NCBI GenBank assembly: GCA_020639135.1
Contig: JACKHE010000003.1
Coordinates: forward strand, 434,001-498,000
Reading direction: 5' to 3'
DNA: 64,000 bases
Origin: Phycisphaeraceae bacterium
GTDB lineage: Bacteria; Planctomycetota; Phycisphaerae; Phycisphaerales; UBA1924
Shown: positions 29,229 through 37,943 of the stretch, piece by piece
How the letters are laid out: every line of letters begins with the position of its first letter
How positions within the stretch are numbered: the first letter of the stretch is position 1
Notes under the pieces: generated by a model
Seen by the model: the letters and a program-made list of their open reading frames with translations, nothing else
What the model was told of the DNA's origin: nothing
Databases searched by the model: none
Program-made: the position numbers and the translations under genes

Positions 29229-30925
29229 TTGAAAACGGCGTGTATACCGGGGCAAGTCAGCCGCAAGCCCGGCTTGGATTTGGGTTTGTGTTTCGTGGTT
29301 TCGTTGCTGCTGTCCGTATTGTCACTACCAGCAATGGCCCAGTCCGCGAGCCTGGACGGCTACGACTTCGACGGGGATGGCATTGACGATTTTCTTGTCC
29401 CGACTGTGGAAATCGATGAAAACTCGGATCGAGTCGGACGCGTTGGCGTGTACTCGGGCAATGGCGGGGCGATCTTGTTCACGCTCGTCTCGGGCGAGCC
29501 AAACGATGCATTCGGGTGTTCGTGCTCAGCCGCGGGTGATCTGGACGGTGATGGCGTCAATGACATCGTCGTCGGAGCCCCATATTCCGCGGTCAACGGC
29601 TGGCGTGCGGGTCGTGTTTACATTTTCTCGGGACAGTAAGGGGCCCTGATCCACGTCGTCGACGGTGACGGGTGGTCGCTCCTCGGGCTGGCTGTCTCGG
29701 CAGCGGGGGATGTTGATGGCGACGGCGGTCTGGATGTGCTGGCGTCCTCGGTGATCATGACCGGGGGGGGGCGGACCCGTTCTCTGTTTCGGGTGTGGTC
29801 TCGGCTTTGAATGGCGTGTCCGGATCACTCATCAGGCAGTATGTCAGCGCCGAACCGCTTGATGTGTTTGGCGCCGCGATCACCGCGTTGGGCGATATCA
29901 ACGCGGACGGATTCGATGACATCGCGATCAGCGATCCGAATCTGCCCGGGGTGGGCGAGGCGCTCGGGGGTGTATCTGTGTTCCACGGGGCCGGTTCGCA
30001 GGGTGGCGTGGAAACCGTGGACACAACCACGGCCGCGGCGGTCATGTTGAATGGTGATTCCACCGTCATAGAGTTCGGGGCGGCGATGCTGCCATGGCGC
30101 GACCCCGAGATCGGCGCGACGCGGGGCGTCGTTGTCTTTTCCCGTGTGGATCCGGCAGAGAACGAGCCTTATGTTGCGGAGTTGATAGGTTGGGATTCCA
30201 CGGTCTCGGAGGCCAGGCCTTTCACCGAGCTCTTCCCGATCGGGGATGCCAACGTGACGCAGGTCGTCGATGCCGGGGATGTCGGCGTTGTGCTGCAGGA
30301 CTTCGGCGAGGCGACACCGGCGGATGAACCGTTCACGGCGGATCTGAACGGGGACGGTGTAGTGGAGATCGACGATCTCTCGCTGGTGATCGAGAACGTC
30401 GGTTCGGTCGGGGTGATCGAGGACATCGCCACGCCGGGAGCGGCGTATCAGACGCAGTCGATCGCCGTCAGCGGTCATTCGAGTTGGCTCTGTTGTTTGT
30501 GGGTCGGGAGGATGAACGAGGCGCCGCTGGAATGTCAGTCGATGCCGATTGTCTGCGGCGGCGAGCTGAGGCTGCTCTTGGGTACGGTGCAGAACACGGG
30601 CGGGGCGAACGGGATCGCTCACGCGGCCACCTGCGAACGGCTGGCGCGTCTGCGAATTGCGGGGGGTGATGTTGAGTTCGCCGTCATGAATCGGTCCTTG
30701 CGGACGGGGTCGGGTCTGGACCGGAGCGTGCTCGGCGAGTTCGCCGATTGGCGGCCCGATATCATGGTGATCAGGAGCGACGGGAAGATTGATTTGTATG
30801 AGTTGGAATCGTTGTCAGATGATTTTGATGAGATGGTGCAAAAACTTAGCGATATGATGGCGGCGTTGCCAGAAGGTATGCGTGGTGAAATACACCCGAT
30901 TCCAATTACACAGGTAGTCGAATGA
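29229..30925 (+). pseudogene. Secreted FG-GAP/dockerin protein with C-terminal REase-like toxin domain (interrupted reading frame)
   Basis: The frame opens with TTG at 29229 and a clear signal peptide (SLLLSVLSLPAMAQS), followed by FG-GAP beta-propeller repeats (DFDGDGIDDFLVP, GDLDGDGVNDIVVGAP). A TAA at 29637-29639 interrupts it. The same frame continues with propeller sequence (AAGDVDGDGGLDVLASS) to a run of nine G at 29763-29771, after which the +2 frame takes over (ADPFSVSG, then GDINADGFDDIAISD). Counting residues from the GTG at 29795 (the last 376 codons), a dockerin-like pair lies at about 148-205. The final 165 residues resemble polymorphic-toxin nucleases: NRSLRTGSG at about 299-307, RPDIMVIRSDGKIDLYELES at 320-339 (candidate D322, E336, E338), KLSDMMAALPEGMRG. 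The stop overlaps the next gene by 4 bp. The two lesions could also be sequencing errors. Confidence 0.7.
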
Positions 30926-31869
30926 TTAACGAAGATGAGATTGGGACCACCTGCGTCGGGCATCTTTGTCGGCTGTCGCCCTCCGATGTGCGGGAACTGT
31001 ATCGCATGACCATTGAAAGCTGGAGCGCATTTGGCGTCACGCCGGATCGCCTTGCGGTCAAGGCTCCCGGGTTTTCAGGGAAAATCACCACATATAAGGG
31101 CAATCTTGGGCGGCTGGAGAAGGTGGACTGGGGTCAGGTGCGTTCAATTTCGATGTGTAAGCTCGATAACAATGGCGTTGATGCGAAACATGATTATGTT
31201 GTGCGGCTTACCGTGTTTGCGCAGTGGTCCTATGTGAGCGCGTCTGTGCTGATCGCGCGGTGTGGTGTGTCCATGGCGGAGGCGGGCGAATGGTGTGATC
31301 AATTGCTCATGGCCTCGTATCCTAAGTATGGTTACCTGTTTCGCCAGCCGATGTACAGGGGGCCAATTGAATATACATTGGGTATGAATTTGGCCACGCT
31401 CAGATTCCATCTCGAGCGGCCGGCGGAGCTTGGGATGAACATCTCGTGGTGGAATCGGGAGGCTGTCGAGAAAGCGGGGCATGTCCTTCTGCGGGACATT
31501 TACCCGAAAAACTATCTTTCTGAATCACACCTCTCCGCCCCGATCGGGTTGACGGCGATGACCCTTCGGGAGTGGATCGAGGATGATCCGGTGTGCTGCG
31601 GGGCGCTTGCGCAATTCACTGATGAACTGACGGAATGGCGGCCGCCTCTTGAGCGAATTCCCGAGATCCGGGAGGGGCTGTTCCGTGCGGGGCGAGTTTT
31701 CTATTGGCGGTTTTGCAATCCGAGCAACTGGGACCCCGAACTCGGCGAGCACGTTCCGGAGCCGTACAAACGCCCCGACCTCACCGCCCCGTGGGAAGCG
31801 AGTGGGCCGACGCCTGAGATCTTCACCGCCGAATTCTACAAGGACAAGGACCCGGGGCTGACGTACTGA
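30922..31869 (+). CDS. Immunity-protein-like paralogue 1
   Basis: 315 aa. The ATG at 30922 overlaps the toxin-gene stop (ATGA), the usual arrangement of a toxin and its cognate immunity gene. No signal peptide and no membrane segment, so it acts in the cytoplasm. Features shared with the next two genes: an early GVTPDRLAVKAPG, a middle YGYLFRQPMYRGPIEYTLGM, then LLRDIYPKNYLSESHL, LREWIEDDP, EWRPPLERIPEIREGLFRAG and the end KDKDPGLTY. The pattern resembles, from memory, immunity families next to REase-fold toxins (Imm52-like), but this was not tested. Lower GC than the core genes. Confidence 0.6.
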   Translation: MINEDEIGTTCVGHLCRLSPSDVRELYRMTIESWSAFGVTPDRLAVKAPGFSGKITTYKGNLGRLEKVDWGQVRSISMCKLDNNGVDAKHDYVVRLTVFAQWSYVSASVLIARCGVSMAEAGEWCDQLLMASYPKYGYLFRQPMYRGPIEYTLGMNLATLRFHLERPAELGMNISWWNREAVEKAGHVLLRDIYPKNYLSESHLSAPIGLTAMTLREWIEDDPVCCGALAQFTDELTEWRPPLERIPEIREGLFRAGRVFYWRFCNPSNWDPELGEHVPEPYKRPDLTAPWEASGPTPEIFTAEFYKDKDPGLTY

Positions 31870-31964
31870 GCCGGCGCCTGGCGATACTTCAATGCCGTTC
31901 GGTCAGCGACGGTGTCGTGATGTGGAACAAAGGCCCAGAGTCGCGATCTATTGAATGGATTACC

Positions 31965-32906
31965 ATGAACAGGATCGGCGAGATCTGGGTTGGACACGGC
32001 TTGGATTGGGGCGTAGGCGTCGCGGGCGCCTGCTTTGAATGCGCGGAACAAATCTTCAATTCACTTGCGATCACTCCTGATCGTCTCGCTGCGAATGCTC
32101 CGGGCATCGGTCGGAGTTATGGTGACTGGAAGCGCAAGAGGTCTCGGATTCGTGCCCACACGCTGGAGAGCATGCGATCATTTGAGATCATCAAGCTTGT
32201 CGAGGGCGGTGACAATGAGTTGACGGATTGGTTGCTGTGGATTGGTTTGTCCACACGCAGATCGTCAATCATGATCTCCTGGGACCCGGCGCAGCTCGGT
32301 CATGCGTCCGGCACAATGTCCCGCCTGTTCACATCGATGGCAGAGGCCGCAGGTGTCCGATACGGGTACCTCTTCAAGCAGTTCAAATCTCAGGGGCCGT
32401 TGTGCTACGCAGCGGGAGTCATGTATCGGTCTGGGGTGGGCTATGTCCAATCAAGGGGCGATCTGGACTCGAACATTTCGGCATGGGATTTTCGGAGAAT
32501 CAGCCAGGCTGGCGGGGCCATCTTGCGTGATGTCTATCCGGAGAATTATCTCGGCCAATCGCACCTTCACTCCCCATTTGGCGTAACGGGTTCGACACTC
32601 GAATCGGTGCTTCGAGGTGATCCGGATTTCTATCGGATCATCGAGCCGTTTACGGACGGGCTCACCTTGTGGAAGCCTCCGGTGCAGAATATCCCAGCGA
32701 TTCGCGAGCGAATGTACCGCGCGGGTCGTCTGTTTTATTGGAGGTTCATGAGGCCTCGGATGCGCGATCCGGCTGGGACCGGTGAATGGGTGCCGGAGCC
32801 ATATTATCGATTGGATATCTCACAACCCTGGGAAGATCAGGGACAGATCCCTGAAATATTCCGGGAAGAGTTTTACAGTGATCAGGATCCTGCGCTCACG
32901 CTCTAA
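31965..32906 (+). CDS. Immunity-protein-like paralogue 2
   Basis: 313 aa from the ATG at 31965 (MNRIGEIWVGHGLDWG), chosen because it aligns with the start of paralogue 1 and gives the same length; an in-frame start at 31917 is also possible. Shared blocks: SLAITPDRLAANAPG, YGYLFKQFKSQGPLCYAAGV, AILRDVYPENYLGQSHL, LWKPPVQNIPAIRERMYRAG, PWEDQGQIPEIF and DQDPALTL. It is soluble, with no signal peptide. It lies 95 bp behind paralogue 1 and may guard against a variant toxin or serve as a reserve; that is inference. Confidence 0.6.
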   Translation: MNRIGEIWVGHGLDWGVGVAGACFECAEQIFNSLAITPDRLAANAPGIGRSYGDWKRKRSRIRAHTLESMRSFEIIKLVEGGDNELTDWLLWIGLSTRRSSIMISWDPAQLGHASGTMSRLFTSMAEAAGVRYGYLFKQFKSQGPLCYAAGVMYRSGVGYVQSRGDLDSNISAWDFRRISQAGGAILRDVYPENYLGQSHLHSPFGVTGSTLESVLRGDPDFYRIIEPFTDGLTLWKPPVQNIPAIRERMYRAGRLFYWRFMRPRMRDPAGTGEWVPEPYYRLDISQPWEDQGQIPEIFREEFYSDQDPALTL

Positions 32907-32949
32907 ACATGCGTGCAAACAGGTATGAATCTCTTTGGTGTGCTCAGCG

Positions 32950-33897
32950 ATGCAACGCGACGACATCTGCTCAGTGTGCGTCCTCTGTGGTCCAACTTGG
33001 GGCCCGGACGTCATGAAGCGGTGTTTCGAGTCCGCCGAGCGAATGATGAGCGAGGTGGCGGCGCCGCCTCAACGCATGGGATCCGATGCTCGCGGCGTTG
33101 GCGCCCGGCCTGGGGATTACCGTTGGAAGCGGTCCAGGCTGCATGATGACTCGTTCGAGTCGATGGGAAGCTTCGAGTTGTCATCGGGCGATGCGCTCGA
33201 TCGCAGCGCATTTTCGGGCTGGTCCGTGTGTGTGTATGCGTTCCGGGATCGCGGCACGGTGTTCTGTGGCTACGCATCACCTTTGGGCGAAGTTGTTGCG
33301 TCCCATGTGCAACAGTATTGGGTGGCTCTTTCAGGGCTCCTGAAGTCGGAATACGGGTACGTCGTAAGGCAGGAGCGATGGGTCGAGCCCATCCTATACG
33401 CGATGGGATTGCTCGCGCACAACGGGCGGTATCCGGCTTATTCTACCACGCCCTACACACTCAACATCAGTCAGTGGCGATGGGCTCGGGTTGAGGCGCA
33501 GGGGGGCGCGATCCTTCGAGATGTCTATCCGATCAACATCCTTGGGGAGAAACTGCAACAGGCGCCGATCGGGTATTCAGGTGTGTCGCTCATCGACTGG
33601 CTTCGCTCGGAGCCTGATGAGCGGGGCGTGCTGGAGCCGATCGACGGAGCGCGCGTGCTCTGGACTCCCCCGGTTGAGCGGATCCCAATCTTGCGCGAAC
33701 AGTTGTATCGCGCAGGTCGGATTTTCTATTCGAAATTCATCAAACCCAGGCGCATCATCCCCAACACTTGTGGGCAATCAGAGCCGGAGCCGCTGTATCG
33801 CCCTGATCTCATGGCGCCTTGGGAGGCGGAAGGACAAATTCCGGATTTCTTATCCCCGGGTTTTTACAAGGACAAGGACCCAGGGCTGACGTATTGA
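32950..33897 (+). CDS. Immunity-protein-like paralogue 3
   Basis: 315 aa from the ATG at 32950 (MQRDDICSVCVLCGPTWG), which gives the same length as the other two; a GTG at 32935 is also in frame. Shared blocks: YGYVVRQERWVEPILYAMGL, AILRDVYPINILGEKLQQAP, LIDWLRSEPDERGVLEP, LWTPPVERIPILREQLYRAG, PWEAEGQIPDFL and KDKDPGLTY. The N-terminal about 60 residues are the most diverged. It ends 18 bp before the convergent citrate synthase stop, which closes the cassette. Confidence 0.6.
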   Translation: MQRDDICSVCVLCGPTWGPDVMKRCFESAERMMSEVAAPPQRMGSDARGVGARPGDYRWKRSRLHDDSFESMGSFELSSGDALDRSAFSGWSVCVYAFRDRGTVFCGYASPLGEVVASHVQQYWVALSGLLKSEYGYVVRQERWVEPILYAMGLLAHNGRYPAYSTTPYTLNISQWRWARVEAQGGAILRDVYPINILGEKLQQAPIGYSGVSLIDWLRSEPDERGVLEPIDGARVLWTPPVERIPILREQLYRAGRIFYSKFIKPRRIIPNTCGQSEPEPLYRPDLMAPWEAEGQIPDFLSPGFYKDKDPGLTY

Positions 33898-33915
33898 ATC
33901 GAGTTTGCCGATTCC

Positions 33916-35046
33916 TCAGCGCTGCTCGATCGGCAGGTACTGCGTGTTGTGTGGGCCGACGTAGTCTGCGCTGGGGCGGATGAGGCGGTTGCCGTCGAGT
34001 TGCTCCAGGGCGTGGCCGGCCCAGCCGGAGATGCGGCTCAGGGCGAACATGGGGGTGAAGAGGTCGAGCTTGAGGCCGATGGAGTGGTACGTCGTGGCGC
34101 TGTAGAAATCGACGTTGGGGTAGATGCCCTTGCTGGCGACCTCGCGGGCCATGGTCTTCTCGATGGCGCTGCTCTTGGCGTAGAGGTCGGCGTTGCCGGT
34201 GTCGGTGGCGAGCTGCTCGGCGAGGGTCTTGAGGTACGTCGCGCGGGGGTCGTAGCTCTTGTACACGCGGTGGCCGAAGCCCATGATGCGGTCCCTGGCG
34301 GCGAGCTTGTTCATGACGAACTGCTCGGCCTCCTCGGGTGAGTCGATCTCGTTGAGCATGTGCATGACGCCCTCGTTGGCGCCGCCGTGGAGGGGGCCGC
34401 GGAGCGCGCCGATGGCGCCGGTGATGGCGGAGTAGATGTCGCTGAGCGTGGAGGTGATGACTCGGCAGGTGAAGGTGGAGGCGTTGAGGCCGTGGTCGGC
34501 GTGGAGGATCATGCAGGCGTCGAAGGCGCGCTCCATGGTGTGTGTGGGGCGTTCGGCGTTGAGCATGTAGAGGAAGTTGGCGGCGAAGGAGAGGCTCGGG
34601 TCGGGGCTGACGATGTCGAGCCCGCGGCGGAGACGGTCGAAGGCGGCGACGATGGTCGGGGCCTTGGCGAGGATGCGGACGGCCTTGACGCGGACCTCGG
34701 GGATGTCGATGGAGTTGGGCTCGGGGTCCTCCATGGCGAGCGCGGAGACCATGGTGCGGAGCATGTGCATGGGCTGCGCGGTGGTGGGCATGGACTTGAT
34801 CAGGCTCAGGGTGTGATCGCTGAGCCCGTAGGAGCCGCGGAGGTCGGTGATGAACGCCTCGAACTCCGGCTTCTTGGGGAGTCGCTTGTTGAGCATGAGA
34901 AAGGCGACCTCCTCGAAGCTGGAGTGCTTGGCGAGGTCGTTGATGGCGATGCCGTTGTATTCGAGGATGCCCTTCTCGCCGTCGATGAAGGAGAGAACGG
35001 TTTCCGCGGCGACGATGCCTTCGAGACCCTTGGAGGCGGTGCTCAT
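33916..35046 (-). CDS. gltA: Citrate synthase
   Basis: 376 aa from the ATG at 35046 (MSTASKGLEGIVAAETVLSF). The three catalytic residues are visible: His in ILHADHGLNASTF, His in GFGHRVYKSYDPRA and Asp in YPNVDFYSA. The length and the short N terminus are typical of type I (archaeal and Gram-positive-like) citrate synthase rather than the long Gram-negative type II. It condenses acetyl-CoA and oxaloacetate at the entry of the TCA cycle. Methylcitrate synthase is an alternative, but no prp genes are near. Confidence 0.93.
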   Translation of the reverse strand: MSTASKGLEGIVAAETVLSFIDGEKGILEYNGIAINDLAKHSSFEEVAFLMLNKRLPKKPEFEAFITDLRGSYGLSDHTLSLIKSMPTTAQPMHMLRTMVSALAMEDPEPNSIDIPEVRVKAVRILAKAPTIVAAFDRLRRGLDIVSPDPSLSFAANFLYMLNAERPTHTMERAFDACMILHADHGLNASTFTCRVITSTLSDIYSAITGAIGALRGPLHGGANEGVMHMLNEIDSPEEAEQFVMNKLAARDRIMGFGHRVYKSYDPRATYLKTLAEQLATDTGNADLYAKSSAIEKTMAREVASKGIYPNVDFYSATTYHSIGLKLDLFTPMFALSRISGWAGHALEQLDGNRLIRPSADYVGPHNTQYLPIEQR

Positions 35047-35243
35047 ATGCGCCCTTTCTCGTAAACTCGGTTTGACCGGGGACGGACAGAATCGGACCGG
35101 GAGATCCCTCGGGGCCGTCAGCGTACTGTTGAGGCCGGATCCGGTGCGGATCGGCGGGCGTCGCGCGGACGCGTTCCCGAGGAACGAATATAGAAGTGTT
35201 CCGGGGCGGCGGCAAACGAAACGGAGCCGCGGAACCGGAATCC

Positions 35244-36530
35244 ATGGAGCGACCCAAGAGCATGCTTTGCAAGGGACTGCTGCTGACTGATCCGGAGCAC
35301 CCACCACAGCCGGGGTGGATCCGCGTGGAGGGTGGGCGGATCGCCGAGATCGGGCGGGGGCACACCGACGAGAAGGCGGAGGTGGGGGGCGCTGAGGTGA
35401 TCCTGTGCCCGGCGTTCATCGATGCGCACATCCACCTGCCTCAGATCGACAGCGTCGGGTGCGACGGGCTGGAGTTGCTCCCCTGGCTGGAGCAGGTGGT
35501 GTTCCCGGCGGAGGCGTGGTGGGGCGCCGGGGCGGCGGCTTCGATGACCCGGACGGCGGTGCAGCGGATGGTCCGTGAGGGGACATTCGGCTTCGCGGGG
35601 TACCTGACGAGCCACGCGCAGGCGGGGGCGATGGCGCTGGGGATGCTCGCCTCGGGGGTTGACGGTGCTCGGCTTCGCTTCGCCGCGGGGCGGGTGGCGA
35701 TGGACCGCAACGCGCCTGCGGCGCTGATCGACGAGGACATCGCGCGGGCCCGGATGAACCCGACGCCGGGCGTGGCGCTGAGCGGCGACGGGCTTGGCGA
35801 CCGGGGCGAGGTGAGCGTCAACCCCCGGTTCGCGATCGCCTGCACGGACGAGCTGCTGGCCGAGTGCGGCTGGCTGGTGAGGAAGCGGGCCGAGTCGGGC
35901 AGGCCGATCGTGATGCAGACGCACCTGTCGGAGTCGGTCCCGGAGTGCCGGTGGATCGGCGAGCTGTTCCCGGGGGACCGGGACTACACGAGCGTGTACG
36001 ACCGGGCGGGGCTTCTGACGGAGCGTTCGGTCCTGGCGCACGCGGTGCACCTGTCCGACGCGGAGTTCGAGCTGATCGCGCAGCGCCGGGCGGTGCTGGC
36101 GCACTGCCCGATCGCGAACACGTTCCTGGAGTCGGGGCTGTTCGACCTGGACCGGGCGCGGGAGCACGGCGTGCGGGTGGCGCTGGGCAGCGACGTGGCG
36201 GCGGGCGTGGACATCGCGATGCCGCGGGTGGCGCGGGCGATGATCGAGATCGCCAAGATCCGGAAGATGACGATATCGCCGGGAGCGGACGTGCCGAAGC
36301 CGTCGGAGGCGTGGTCGATGATCACGCGGGGCAACGCGGACGCGCTGGGCTGGTCGGACTCCGGGCGGCTGGAGGTCGGCGCGCACGCGGACATCCTGGC
36401 GCTGCGCGTGCCGGAGACGTGGCGGGACGGGTTCCTGATCGGGCGGCTGCTGTACAACTGGACGAGCGACCTGATCGTTGACCGCGTGGTGGCGGGGGCG
36501 CGTGTGGCGAGGGTGGATGGGGTTTCGTAG
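35244..36530 (+). CDS. guaD: Guanine deaminase-like amidohydrolase
   Basis: 428 aa from the ATG at 35244 (MERPKSMLCKG). The metal-site residues of the amidohydrolase superfamily are present: FIDAHIHLPQ (HxH), MQTHLSES, LAHAVHLSDAE and LGSDVAAG. The PQID and LAHCPIANTFLESGLFDL blocks fit guanine deaminase (GuaD), which converts guanine to xanthine, more than chlorohydrolases. The final beta-sandwich (GRLEVGAHADILALRVP) is complete. Substrate assignment is from motif similarity only. Confidence 0.75.
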   Translation: MERPKSMLCKGLLLTDPEHPPQPGWIRVEGGRIAEIGRGHTDEKAEVGGAEVILCPAFIDAHIHLPQIDSVGCDGLELLPWLEQVVFPAEAWWGAGAAASMTRTAVQRMVREGTFGFAGYLTSHAQAGAMALGMLASGVDGARLRFAAGRVAMDRNAPAALIDEDIARARMNPTPGVALSGDGLGDRGEVSVNPRFAIACTDELLAECGWLVRKRAESGRPIVMQTHLSESVPECRWIGELFPGDRDYTSVYDRAGLLTERSVLAHAVHLSDAEFELIAQRRAVLAHCPIANTFLESGLFDLDRAREHGVRVALGSDVAAGVDIAMPRVARAMIEIAKIRKMTISPGADVPKPSEAWSMITRGNADALGWSDSGRLEVGAHADILALRVPETWRDGFLIGRLLYNWTSDLIVDRVVAGARVARVDGVS

Positions 36531-36591
36531 GCGGGTGGTGTGTCGTGGGCACGACTTCCTCGCCAGGCGTCTTCCGGAATGACGACCAACG

Positions 36592-36617
36592 CATGGCCAT
36601 GCAGAGCCATGGCCATG
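36592..36617. repeat. Short palindrome, family C (CATGGCCATG)
   Basis: Arms 36592-36601 and 36608-36617, CATGGCCATG, and the following GCACGC. A similar palindrome with the same GGCCATGGCACGC end lies at 43331-43362. Confidence 0.55.
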
Positions 36618-36645
36618 GCACGCTCTCGGGGGCGTTCTCTGGTCG

Positions 36646-36702
36646 ATATCCGAGCCTTCGCTGCGCTCAGACTCGGCGTCCAGGATTGCTCAGACTCGGC
36701 GC
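36646..36702. repeat. REP-like repeat, family B copy 2 with partial duplicate
   Basis: The element 36646-36682 matches the one at 4471-4507 over its length (TATCCGAGCCTTCGCTGCGC and following). A partial copy of its right end (GCTCAGACTCGGCG, 36688-36701) follows directly. Confidence 0.75.
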
Positions 36703-36742
36703 CCGGTCATGTCCGGGGTTGATGACGTAGGATTGCCACGCG

Positions 36743-37939
36743 ATGTTTCCCCTGGGCACCGATCGGGCGCTGGCGCGGCCAACGCTGGTGAATCACCTGC
36801 TGCTGCTGGCGTGCGCGCTCGTGTTCGTCGTGCAGCTGCTTCTGGAGACCGTCTCGCCCGGGGGCGGGCACGGCGGGGGGGCGCAGGGCTCGTTCATCGA
36901 TGCGCTGCAGCTCGACCCCCGGCGCCTGACCTGGTACGGGTTCTTCACGTACCAGTTCCTGCACGGCGGGATGATGCACCTGCTGGGGAACATGCTGTTC
37001 CTGTGGGTGTTCGGTCCCAACGTTGAGGACCGGCTGGGGCGGCTCGGGTACCTGGTGTTCTACCTGCTGGGCGGGGCCGCGGCGGGCGGGGCGCACGTGC
37101 TGCTGACGAAGGCGCCGGCGCCGCCGGTGATCGGGGCGAGCGGCTCGATCAGCGCGGTGACGGGCGCGTACCTGGTGCTGTTCCCGCGGACGCACATCCG
37201 GGTGCTGCTGATGTTCATCATCATCGGGATGTACAACATCCCGGCGGTGTGGTTCATCGGCTTCGCGATGGCCAAGGACCTGTTCCTGCAGGGGCTGGGC
37301 GGCGATGACGGGGTGGCGCGGCTGGCGCACATCGGGGGGTACCTCTACGGCGCCGGGGTGTCGCTGACGCTGCTGGCGACGGGGCTGCTCTCTCGCGAGG
37401 CGTACGACCTGTTCAGCCTGGGCAAGCAGGCGCACCGTCGGCGTCGGTTCCGCGAGCTGACGAGCAAGGGCTCCGACCCGTGGCGCAACACGGGCCGGGT
37501 GCAGGCGCCGAAGAAGCCGGCGAAGATGACGGCCAAGGAGGAGGCCCGGCTGCAGGCGCGGGCGCAGCTGGCGAGCGCGCTGAGCGCGGGGCGGATGGAG
37601 GACGCCGCGAGGCTGCACCTGGCGCTGCTGCAGTCGTACCCGAACGAGGTTCTGACGCCGACGGCGCAGCGGGATATGGCCAACCAGCACTTCGCGATGG
37701 GGGTGTACGGGCGGGCGGCGCAGGCGTACGAGCGGTATCTGGAGAAGTACCCCAACGAGGGCGATGCGCCGAGCATGGCGCTGATGCTGGCTCTGGTCCG
37801 GGCGCGGTACCTCGACGACCGGGCCGGCGCGCTGGCGGCGCTGGAGGGGCTGCAGGAGAGGCTGCACAAGGCTGATGAGAAGGCGATGGCCGGGACGCTG
37901 CTGGAGGAGCTCCACGCTGCGGGGGTCGGGAGGGGATGA
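36743..37939 (+). CDS. Rhomboid-family intramembrane protease with C-terminal TPR-like region
   Basis: 398 aa from the ATG at 36743. About six transmembrane helices in residues 15-215. The catalytic Ser134 lies in GASGSISAVTGAYLVLFP and the His196 in ARLAHIGGYLYG; the HGGMMHLLGNMLFLWVFG segment is typical of rhomboids. The soluble C-terminal part (about 270-398) is helical with tetratricopeptide-like pattern (ALSAGRMEDAARLHLALL, FAMGVYGRAAQAYERYLEKY). It cleaves membrane proteins within the bilayer; the substrate is unknown. trpF follows after 4 bp, so the two share a transcript. Confidence 0.88.
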   Translation: MFPLGTDRALARPTLVNHLLLLACALVFVVQLLLETVSPGGGHGGGAQGSFIDALQLDPRRLTWYGFFTYQFLHGGMMHLLGNMLFLWVFGPNVEDRLGRLGYLVFYLLGGAAAGGAHVLLTKAPAPPVIGASGSISAVTGAYLVLFPRTHIRVLLMFIIIGMYNIPAVWFIGFAMAKDLFLQGLGGDDGVARLAHIGGYLYGAGVSLTLLATGLLSREAYDLFSLGKQAHRRRRFRELTSKGSDPWRNTGRVQAPKKPAKMTAKEEARLQARAQLASALSAGRMEDAARLHLALLQSYPNEVLTPTAQRDMANQHFAMGVYGRAAQAYERYLEKYPNEGDAPSMALMLALVRARYLDDRAGALAALEGLQERLHKADEKAMAGTLLEELHAAGVGRG

Positions 37940-37943
37940 GTTG

